64,000 nt of DNA. Origin: Anadara kagoshimensis. Its lineage: Eukaryota > Mollusca > Bivalvia > Arcoida > Arcidae. This document shows, piece after piece, positions 27,401 through 39,400 of this stretch (within the stretch, counting starts at the first letter, position 1; every line of letters begins with the position of its first letter). The stretch covers positions 11,852,721 to 11,916,720 of the forward strand of contig CM037867.1 of the NCBI GenBank assembly GCA_021292105.1. The letters are read 5' to 3'. The notes beneath the pieces are model-generated. The model saw only the letters and a list, made by a program, of their open reading frames with translations. It searched no databases and was not told the origin of the DNA. Made by a program: the position numbers and the translations under genes.

Positions 27401-30400
27401 GCTTGAATGTTTGATTATTTGGTATCAATGGATGCAGAATTGAATATACTTCATTATGATATGCTTGAATTTTAAATATCTTAAAAATAAATACCCAGCT
27501 ACTCGTCCTGAATGTGAAAAACCTGTAAATTGCATTAGAACCTACCCGTACACTCCCCCCCCCGTCTTTTGTGGAAGCGTATTTGAGCGTATTGAAGCTT
27601 GAATGTTTGAATATTTGGTATCAATGGATGCAGAATTGAATATACTTCATCATGATATGCTTGAATTTTGAATATCTTAAATATAAATACCCAGCTACTC
27701 GTCCTGAATGTGAAAAATCATGGAAATTACACTTGAACCTACCCGTTTTTGCATCCCCTCGTCCCGTTTGTGGAAGCGTATCTGTGCGTATTAAAGCTTG
27801 AATGTTTGATTATTTGGTATCAATGGATGCAGAATTGAATATACTTCATTATGATATGCTTGAATTTTAAATATCTTAAAAATAAATACCCAGCTACTCG
27901 TCCTGAATGTGAAAAACCATGTAAATTGCATTAGAACCTACCCGTACACTCTCCCCCCTCCTTTGTGGAAGCGTATTTGAGCGTATTGAAGCTTGAATGT
28001 TTGAATATTTGGTATCAATGGATGCAGAATTGAATATACTTCATCATGATATGCTTGAATTTTGAATATCTTAAATATAAATACCCAGCTACTCGTCCTG
28101 AATGTGAAAAATCATGGAAATTACACTTGAACCTACCCGTTTTTGTATCCCCTCGTCCTGTTTGTGGTAGCGTATCTGTGCGTATTGAAGCTTGAATGTT
28201 TGATTATTTGGTATCAATGGATGCAGAATTGAATATACTTCATTATGATATGCTTGAATTTTAAATATCTTAAAAATAAATACCCAGCTACTCGTCCTGA
28301 ATGTGAAAAACCATGTAAATTGCATTAGAACCTACCCGTACACTCCCCCCCCCCTCCTTTGTGGAAGCGTATTTGAGCGTATTGAAGCTTGAATGTTTGA
28401 ATATTTGGTATCAATGGATGCAGAATTGAATATACTTTATCATGATATGCTTGAATTTTGAATATCTTAAATATAAATACCCAGCTACTCGTCCTGAATG
28501 TGAAAAATCATGGAAATTACACTTGAACCTACCCGTTTTTGCATCCCCTCGTCCCGTTTGTGGAAGCGTATCTGTGCGTATTGAAGCTTGAATGTTTGAT
28601 TATTTGGTATCAATGGATGCAGAATTGAATATACTTCATTATGATATGCTTGAATTTTAAATATCTTAAAAATAAATACCCAGCTACTCGTCCTGAATGT
28701 GAAAAACCATGTAAATTGCATTAGAACCTACCCGTACACTCCCCCCCCCCCCCTCCTTTGTGGAAGCGTATTTGAGCGTATTGAAGCTTGAATGTTTGAA
28801 TATTTGGTATCAATGGATGCAGAATTGAATATACTTCATCATGATATGCTTGAATTTTGAATATCTTAAATATAAATACCCAGCTACTCGTCCTGAATGT
28901 GAAAAATCATGGAAATTACACTTGAACCTACCCGTTTTTGCATCCCCTCGTCCCGTTTGTGGAAGCGTATCTGTGCGTATTGAAGCTTGAATGTTTGATT
29001 ATTTGGTATCAATGGATGCAGAATTGAATATACTTCATTATGATATGCTTGAATTTTAAATATCTTAAAAATAAATACCCAGCTACTCGTCCTGAATGTG
29101 AAAAACCATGTAAATTGCATTAGAACCTACCCGTACACTCCCCCCCCCCTTCCTTTGTGGAAGCGTATTTGAGCGTATTGAAGCTTGAATGTTTGAATAT
29201 TTGGTATCAATGGATGCAGAATTGAATATACTTCATCATGATATGCTTGAATTTTGAATATCTTAAATATAAATACCCAGCTACTCGTCCTGAATGTGAA
29301 AAATCATGGAAATTACACTTGAACCTACCTGTTTTTGCATCCCCTCGTCCCGTTTGTGGAAGCGTATCTGTGCGTATTGAAGCTTGAATGTTTGATTATT
29401 TGGTATCAATGGATGCAGAATTGAATATACTTCATTATGATATGCTTGAATTTTAAATATCTTAAAAATAAATACCCAGCTACTCGTCCTGAATGTGAAA
29501 ATCATGTAAATTGCATTAGAACCTACCCGTACACTCCCCCCCTCCTTTGTGGAAGCGTATTTGAGCGTATTGAAGCTTGAATGTTTGAATATTTGGTATC
29601 AATGGATGCAGAATTGAATATACTTCATCATGATATGCTTGAATTTTGAATATCTTAAATATAAATACCCAGCTACTCGTCCTGAATGTGAAAAATCATG
29701 GAAATTACATTTGAACCTACCCGTTTTTGCATCCCCTCGTCCCGTTTGTGGAAGCGTATCTGTGCGTATTGAAGCTTGAATGTTTGATTATTTGGTATCA
29801 ATGGATGCAGAATTGAATATACTTCATTATGATATGCTTGAATTTTAAATATCTTAAAAATAAATACCCAGCTACTCGTCCTGAATGTGAAAAACCATGT
29901 AAATTGAATTAGAACCTACCCGTACACTCCCCCCCCCTCCTTTGTGGAAGCGTATTTGAGCGTATTGAAGCTTGAATGTTTGAATATTTGGTATCAATGG
30001 ATGCAGAATTGAATATACTTCATCATGATATGCTTGAATTTTGAATATCTTAAATATAAATACCCAGCTACTCGTCCTGAATGTGAAAAATCATGGAAAT
30101 TACACTTGAACCTACCCGTTTTTGCATCCCCTCGTCCCGTTTGTGGAAGCGTATCTGTGCGTATTGAAGCTTGAATGTTTGATTATTTGGTATCAATGGA
30201 TGCAGAATTGAATATACTTCATTATGATATGCTTGAATTTTAAATATCTTAAAAATAAATACCCAGCTACTCGTCCTGAATGTGAAAAACCATGTAAATT
30301 GCATTAGAACCTACCCGTACACTCCCCCCCCCCCCTCCTTTGTGGAAGCGTATTTGAGTGTATTGAAGCTTGAATGTTTGAATATTTGGTATCAATGGAT

Positions 30401-33400
30401 GCAGAATTGAATATACTTCATCATGATATGCTTGAATTTTGAATATCTTAAATATAAATACCCAGCTACTCGTCCTGAATGTGAAAAATCATGGAAATTA
30501 CACTTGAACCTACCCGTTTTTGCATCCCCTCGTCCCGTTTGTGGAAGCGTATCTGTGCGTATTGAAGCTTGAATGTTTGATTATTTGGTATCAATGGATG
30601 CAGAATTGAATATACTTCATTATGATATGCTTGAATTTTAAATATCTTAAAAATAAATACCCAGCTACTCGTCCTGAATGTGAAAAACCATGTAAATTGC
30701 AATAGAACCTACCCGTACACTCCCCCCCTCCTTTGTGGAAGCGTATTTGAGCGTATTGAAGCTTGAATGTTTGAATATTTGGTATCAATGGATGCAGAAT
30801 TGAATATACTTCATCATGATATGCTTGAATTTTGAATATCTTAAATATAAATACCCAGCTACTCGTCCTGAATGTGAAAAATCATGGAAATTACACTTGA
30901 ACCTACCCGTTTTTGCATCCCCTCGTCCCGTTTGTGGAAGCGTATCTGTGCGTATTGAAGCTTGAATGTTTGATTATTTGGTATCAATGGATGCAGAATT
31001 GAATATACTTCATTATGATATGCTTGAATTTTAAATATCTTAAAAATAAATACCCAGCTACTCGTCCTGAATGTGAAAAACCATGTAAATTGCATTAGAA
31101 CCTACCCGTACACTCCCCCCCCCCCCCCCCTTCCTTTGTGGAAGCGTATTTGAGCGTATTGAAGCTTGAATGTTTGAATATTTGGTATCAATGGATGCAG
31201 AATTGAATATACTTCATCATGATATGCTTGAATTTTGAATATCTTAAATATAAATACCCAGCTACTCGTCCTGAATGTGAAAAATCATGGAAATTACACT
31301 TGAACCTACCCGTTTTTGCATCCCCTCGTCCCGTTTGTGGAAGCGTATCTGTGCGTATTGAAGCTTGAATGTTTGATTATTTGGTATCAATGGATGCAGA
31401 ATTGAATATACTTCATTATGATATGCTTGAATTTTAAATATCTTAAAAATAAATACCCAGCTACTCGTCCTGAATGTGAAAAACCATGTAAATTGCATTA
31501 GAACCTACCCGTACACTCCCCCCCCCCTCCTTTGTGGAAGCGTATTTGAGCGTATTGAAGCTTGAATGTTAGAATATTTGGTATCAATGGATGCAGAATT
31601 GAATATACTTCATCATGATATGCTTGAATTTTGAATATCTTAAATATAAATACCCAGCTACTCGTCTGGAATGTTATTTACATTCAAAAATATCGGGACT
31701 ACATTCGTGTACAAGAAATTGTTCGTAGTTTTGCGGAAGTTTTGATCCATAAAATCTAATTCGTTAGTAGGTAGTTATGCGTAGTAAATAGTTGATATTT
31801 TTTTCAAAATAATCAACTACTTTAAATTTTCTAACAAGTAACTGGCTACTAGTAGCTAATTTTTCTTCCACAAGTAACTGGCTACTAGTAGCTAACTTTT
31901 CTTCTACAAGTAGCCAGCTACTAGTAGCCAGTTACTAGTAGCTAACTTTACCTATCTAAAATTTTATGTGTTTACAGTTTTTGAGCATAAGTATAACTGA
32001 AAATTGCTATGGACATTCTCAATTACCATAAAATATTCCTGTAGAAATAAGGATGTTACTGCTACCTGAATTTTACATCTAGAAAATCGCTAAAGGTTTA
32101 CAGTCTAGAAGTAATAACTTTGTTGACGTTGTTATGTTGTTTTACTCCTTGCAGAGGATTAATTACAGATGGGCAAAGCTATTTTCTTTTACACAGCTTG
32201 GTAAATTTTTAACTGCCATGTAAATATTATGTTTATAGTAAATTTTAATTTTAAAAAGAATCCATTTGATTTAAAGTGTTTATCTATAAAAAATAATGGA
32301 GTGCCTTTTTCTAATTATTTAAGAAAAACTTCAACATGTTCAACTAATGCTGCATTTAACAGTAAAAACTCCATGAAAATAGACCAAGAAATAAATTTTC
32401 TGTTTTTTTTTTTTTTTTTAAATATGTGGTTTAATTTTATAAAAAAATAAAGAAGGATTTTACTAAGTGTCTGAATACTATTTGCACATCTCTGTATTTT
32501 AAAATTTTGGATTTATTATTTTATACAGGATGTGGCGGAATGTACCACAGTAATACTGGTCATATCTACAGTCCAAACTGGCCCAGAAGTTATCCTCACA
32601 ACGTACAGTGTATATGGGACATCAATGTACAAGTCGGTTACCATGTGACCTTGACTTTTAACCCTCCTTTTGACCTTGAAGCTCATGATACATGTGACTT
32701 TGATTATGTTGAGGTCAGTGGCTTTGTTACATTTTAAAAAAAAAATGCCTTCTGCCTTTTAAATTGGGAAAATTTGAAGTTCTGAAATACAGCAAACTGC
32801 AAAATGACATGCTTGCAATAGCTTAGAATCCTGGTTAAAAACTTTTATAAGATGTTATATTGTGACAATATCTAACATTTTGTGGTAAAGGACAACTAGA
32901 TAAAATTTGCTAGTATATCATTGTTGTTTTTAGAATTTTACTGGTCAAATTGGGAAATTCTAGTCACTTTTCCCAGAGTAAACTGCCTGTATTTGGTAGT
33001 AATTTTATGCAAACAAAATTACTGGAGGTACTACGGTAATATATATTCAATTTTAATATCTCTGCTCTAAATTGATGGTAAGTATTGGGACTTCCATTGT
33101 ATCCTACATTCAAATTTTAATTTCTACTAAAAATCCTTAAAACAACAAAAAAAATCTTTTTGAATATGTCTGAAATTTTTTTTTTCAAAACTTTTGCACA
33201 GAATTTAATTGGTTGGGATACAAAACAATATCCCACCAATGTTAAAAATAACTTTTAACAGTGGAATTTCCCAGTGGACTGAAACCACTACAAAAAATTC
33301 TATGAATTCTGTGTGTTGAATTTGTGTATTTTCAGAATCAACATGTATTTCATATAATTAGAAAACATCTGCAATTTCTTAGAACGTCATGTAAAATGAG

Positions 33401-36400
33401 ACGAGTGTGTTTTCTGCTTGACATATCACATATTATATTGCTTCAATTTTAGGTTAGCGATTCTCCATATGGAAATGAATCATTTGTACCCATTGGACGT
33501 TGGTGTAAAAATCTAACACCACCGAGGCTGAACTCATCAAGTACAAGAATGCTGGTGAAATTCAGGTCAGATGAACTCACTAATGGAAACGGATTTTCAG
33601 CCAATTGGAACACAGGTAATTGACTGTTGTAGATTAATAGAATCTATTATGAGTATCCATGTAGGATAGGGAAATCTCATCCTTGGTGCTGAATATTTCA
33701 GTCAGAGACGAGGCTTGCCGAGAATTTCAAATAGAAGTTACATCGACATCAATGCCATTATTGTAAATCTAACTTTGTTATTTAAAGTTTTACATAAACA
33801 AAATATGGCCATCGGACAGAATGTACCTGAATATGGTTTATACAGCATGTATAAACCAAAAAACAAAGTTATTTATTCTAATCTCTCAGAATAAACATTT
33901 GAAACGCAATGAAAATTTCTAAGTTTTGGAGACTCTGATGTCATTTTCCCACAAAAAAACATCATGTCCTCACACAATGGAGTCATTCAACTGTCCTTTG
34001 ATTGTTATGTCACTGAAAATCCACACTTGTAGATTTAGTATCATGTGATGATAGACAACAAAACCCTGTGATGAAAGACTGAAATATTCCACATGGCTTT
34101 CCTACACTGGATACTTCAATCTTTCACATTTAGAGATGGAAGAATTAATATTCTTGCACCCTAGGACTTGGTGTTCAAAAGGGTCCTTCAGAAGAAACCT
34201 TATAAACCGAGGTCCTGTGTCACTGCAGGCTTGGCATGATAATAAACCCTCCCTGCACATTGCCCTTAGCACACTGCAAAGGTCAAAATGTCTGTTGCTT
34301 CACTTTTAGCTGGTGATATCTGGATATAAGTGCAATACTCTTGACTGGGATGTAAAACCCCATTTAATCAATCAGTTGTTCAAAATTTGTATTTTGTGTT
34401 TTAGGCAATATTCTGAAATTTCTGTTCAACAGTTAATGCACACAATTTTTAATATCAACCAATAAACTGTAGCACTTAAATTCATAACTGTATATGAAAG
34501 ATTTTTAATTTTAGTAAAATTTTCAATATTCACTAACTATGTGGTTAGCTAACAGAGCTTTGAACAAATGGATATGGATAAAAAAAAATCCATAAATTGG
34601 GCAGTGAAAGATATCATCTTGCAACACCCTTTTTCCTGCAAAAGTTTATGAATGAAATCATAGAATAGAATTCTCAATGGATTAAAAACTGGTTCATGAC
34701 CTCAGGATTAGTGTTGATTAGGATAAAATGAGTCACTGCCTATATTGCCAGATAGGGAAATCTTTGCCTTTGTTTTTCTAAGATCTGAACTGAATATATG
34801 TACTCTGTCATTTAGCTATTCCAACGTGGTCAGGATGAATGGCCAATTGATGGATCGTCGGCCACGCCCACTATGTTCCAACAAAGGGTCAACATGCTTG
34901 AATTACACGAAAAAAGAATGAAAACGCGGCCAGAATTGTGTGGTTTAATTATGTCACTGACAATAGAATGTCATTAGTTGCCATGACGCTGCTTTCGTAC
35001 TGTGATGGCAGTCAGTGTCAGAACATTGTGGGCATGGCAGGCGATACGTTAATTGATTTATCTGAAGCCTGTTTCCTTGATAATTTTGTGTTTCACGCAT
35101 AGTTTACTCTTTGTTTCAGGTTGTGGAGCATTATATACTGATGATACCGGTGTGATTGTCTCCCCTGGACATCCTCAAATGTACACAGATAATCTGCTAT
35201 GTAACTACACCATAAGAGTAGACCCACAGAAGTTTATAGTCCTGGAATTCTCCAAAAATATCTTCCATATTGAAGGTAAGTACTGTAAATACCATTAGAG
35301 TAGACCCACAGAAGTTTATAGTCCTGGAATTCTCCAAAAATATCTTCCATATTGAAGGTAAGTACTGTAAATACCATTAGAGTAGACCCACAGAAGTTTA
35401 TAGTCCTGGAATTCTCCAAAAATATCTTCCATATTGAAGGTAAGTACTGTAAATACCATTAGAGTAGACCCACAGAAGTTTATAGTCCTGGAATTCTCCA
35501 AAAATATCTTCCATATTGAAGGTAAGTCTTGAGAGGAAAATGCTGTAAACAGTCTTTTTGATGATAAATGAAATATCTTTGTGAATATGATCTGTAAATT
35601 TGTCATGTGACAAGTCTGAATGTGCAATTTCCCAGTTCAGCATTATCAAAAACTGTAATTTAAGTTTGGTCATGTTTTCAAAATGTTTCATTCAAATTTC
35701 CACCGTCATATGGCACATTTATACAAATGACATCAGTGACGTAATGAGCTTGCAACCATTAACAACCATAGCTCAGTCATCTTTTCTATAGATCACATGA
35801 CCAATGTTGGTTATCATAAATAAACTGAAAATGATGATATTAAATGGATACCTAAAATTAAATTATTTTATTTATTTTAGGGTTCAAAAATGATTCTTAT
35901 CATATTGTATCTTTTGTAAATATAAAAAGCTATTAGTTGACATAAAATACAGGACCACAGTGGCTAAAAAGGTTAGGGCATCAGCTTTTAAATCAAAGAT
36001 GTTTCACCGCTATGGGTTCATCTCCAGTCAACCACAATTGAACAGAAAAATTCATTAATCCAATAGGAAATGGTTTGGTGCTGGAGAAAATAATGCAGTT
36101 ATTCAAAAGTTGTGAGCATTAATGTTAATTTTTAACTCTTACCACATTTGCTAAACCCAGTAACAAGTTGGGAAAGTTCAAAAGACATCATTACAAGTAT
36201 TTGTTTTGTTCAATATTTTAGGACCAGTTGGATCATGTCAGTTTGATTCCATATCAGCATGGGCTGGCAATGATACTCATGGCAGGTTCCTGGGAAGATT
36301 CTGTGGCAGGGTACCACCACAGGCAATAAGCTCACTTGGAACGATGTTTCTTCAATTCAAAACAGATGCGTCCCGCGTATATCGAGGATTCAGTGCAATG

Positions 36401-39400
36401 TACAGAGCCTCTGGTAAGTGATGATTAAATTTAATGTCAAATTACATGTGTAAAAATAAAATTGAATTCAGTAAAATTAGTAGAATGTTCATCCTATCAT
36501 AGATACAGGGTTTGTACAGGCCTAGAAAAGTTTTGGGGTTTGCCCTAAAAAGACCCTAAAAACAAGTCTGACCCTAAAACCCCCTTGAATTTATCCTGAA
36601 GACCCTAAAAAGTCCTTGAATTTGGCCATTTAGGTGTCTGTATTTGATATTAAGTGAATGCCAATAGACTAATATCTATGAATTAAATAATTAAGTTGAG
36701 TTGAAATGAGAAATTTTAAGGTACCTGGCCCTTCCGAAGCCTAACTTCAACCTCCACTTCAAGTGTCGTTACTATGGACATAAGTAATTGTTTTATTGAT
36801 TTAATTGCCTTTGCACCAATATTTCTGTCTTTGCTAAAATTGCGCCTCTGATTAGGCCTTAAATTTGCAAATAAGACCCTGAAAAGACCCTAAAAAGTCC
36901 TTAAATTTGGAGTCGAAATGTCTGTACGAACCCTGAGATAATATGTTTGTACATATTTTTAAAAATAGAAAATTTCTATATCCACAAGGTGACAATCTGC
37001 ATACTGGCAAGTTGAAAACATTGGATCATGTTCACATGAAATATGCTGTTTATTTTGTAATTTTCCATAAGTAACATCAGATAACATAATCTCACAGGTT
37101 GTGATTTTTCTAATCCTTTATTTCTTTATTTATTTTAAGGCAGATGTTATTACCACATATTTTTTATACCCATATAACCGTACGCATCAAACTTCATACA
37201 TCGATTGAATGGGACTAAATAGTCCAATTTAGAATTAAAAAAAAATTTTATTGATATTTTTTCCAAAAAGTTGCTGTCTAAATGATTGATGAACTGCAAA
37301 AAACGATCCGACCGTATGACGAAAACAAAATGACGGATCTAAAACCGTATTAACATTTTTTATCAAAATAATCTATTATTTGACCCAAATTTGACAAGTT
37401 ACTATTAAATATACTTTAATTATCACTAAATTGATGTATTTATAGCCAATCATAAAGTTAAAAAGCCCATAAATATGTATACTATAAAATAAGGGTATAA
37501 AAGATGCGTGGTAATAACACATTTGTTATTGAAACATACGGGGCAATAACCACTTCGCTATTTTAACCCTTATTTATAGTGTTATCATTTTATTTTTCAG
37601 AATGTGGTGGTAACTACACCGAGGCTTATGGTGTTATCAGAACTCCGACATACCCGACACAGTACCATCATAACGCTAACTGTACATGGCTAATTACAGT
37701 ACAGGAAGACAGAGTTATTGATCTTAAGTAAGTACAGTAAAATCTGTCCATAAAGGCCACCATCTGTTCAGTCAAATTTTGGCATTATAAAGGGGTTTGG
37801 CAATTAATTGAGGGAGGCTCATAAAGAAAAACATAAACAAAATGGATTTTGGGACTTCAAAAAAGTGTGGTGATAAGCGAGGTGGCAAAGTTATCGAGGG
37901 GCATTATAACGAGGTTTTACTGTATAGTCAAATCTGTCATGATGATAAAGGTCAGCTAATTGAAACTGTAAAACTGGCCTTTTTGGGTAGGAAACCCTTA
38001 ATTACAGGTCTAAACAACCTGAATAAAGAGCAATTGGGATAAAATGTTATTGGCTTTTAAAGGTGATGGTACTTATATAAAAGTGACTGGTTTGACTGAA
38101 ATTTTGAGGTAATGTAGTTTATTATCCCCCCTCCCCCAGACCATTGTGGTAGCTTAACTAGTAGAGTGCTTGCTCTGTATGTGGGAGGTTGTGGGTTCAA
38201 ACCATAGCCGGTTCTGACCAAGACTTGGAAGAAGTTCTGTTGCTAAGCACTCAGCATTTAAAAATGAAAGTCATAAGGTCTTTTGGAAGAGACCTTACAA
38301 ACCAATGCCCTGTGTTACAGCAAGCATGGTACATGAAAAACCCTGCCTGCCATTGCCCTGAGTGTACTCCTGCCACTTCACTCATAGCTTTTGTGCTCTT
38401 GATATAAGTGAAATATTCTGGACTTGAATGTAACACCCCCACCCGATCAATCAATTATCCTCCATCCCTCTAGATTTACTGGAATCATCTTGTTTATTCA
38501 TCTGGTTTTTTTTCCATCTGTAGACATTATTTTGCTCAGAAGTTTATTCAATTTTGCAAGATTCAGTTTTTCTGAAATTTGGTACAGATGTTACTTGTCA
38601 CAGTTGTGATAAGAAGCTGATACACACATTGTTTAAAACCACTGCGGTAGCTCCGTTGGTAGAGTGCTTGCTCCGTAAGTGGGAGGTCAAGGGTTTGAAC
38701 CCCGACTGTGTCTGACCCAAGACTTGAAAGTGGGTAGTGACTGTTCACCAAGCACTCGGCATTACGGACTGAAAGTCACGGTTCTTTTGGATTGGAACTT
38801 AAAATAAACAAGGTCCTGTGTCATGGCTTGGCATGAATTGAAATAAAAAATTGTTCATACAAAAATAAACAATTTTTTCTGTGCATATTACATATCTGTC
38901 ATATCAGTCAGGGTCCTGTAACTATAACCTCTCAAACTATTTTTGAGGAATGTATATATACTAGGAACCCCCATGTCTGTCAGTCCATCTGTCTGTGTAA
39001 AAGAGTGTCCTGACCATATTTCATAATTGCTTTGGACAACTGTCATAAAACTTCACATGAATAATTTCCATGGTCCAAAGCTGTGCCATGACCTTGAACT
39101 GAAGTCATATCGAAAGGTCAAGGTTGCAGGAAAACATTAAAGTGGGAGGGGGGATGGATTTGGCTTTTAAAAGACAGTTCTTGTTGAATTTAACAAAATT
39201 ACCAAAAGAAGAATGTGACATTGTTTTCTGTTCCCTAATGAAGTAAAAATACTATAAAACAGTAACAGGCCCAGTACCTTTTTTTGGCAGATTCCACATA
39301 AAGTGTTGAAAGTCCAATATCAACATTAAAAGGTTCAAGTGTGTTATCACATAGAAAAGGCAGTGTGATCCCAGTAAAAAATTGCAGGTCCATAGGAATT

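Larger units (their letters stand above)
8401..31957. mobile_element. Giant foldback-type element, 23.56 kb
   Basis: The outer ~300 bp at each side are inverted copies (begins AGATAGGTAAAGTTAGCTAC, ends with its reverse complement). They are flanked by a perfect 9-bp direct repeat and both lead into inverted arms of a ~197-bp satellite. Inverted repeats built of tandem subrepeats with a 9-bp target duplication are the hallmark of foldback elements (Drosophila FB, sea-urchin TU). No transposase or other credible gene is present, so it must be mobilised in trans if at all. It lies wholly in the intron between CUB domains 3 and 4. The left arm is 3.6 kb and the right 20 kb. Confidence 0.8.

Noticed and set aside
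9826-31498. Dozens of similar 60-143-codon open frames (starting MQFTWFFTF) in the satellite
   Set aside because: They appear on opposite strands in the two arms, follow the repeat period, are broken by poly-C length changes and contain no recognised domain. The conservation is explained by satellite homogenisation, so no gene family is called.
8401-31957. CRISPR-like or bacterial repeat array
   Set aside because: The ~197-bp units are contiguous with no spacers, and the surroundings are intron-containing animal DNA.
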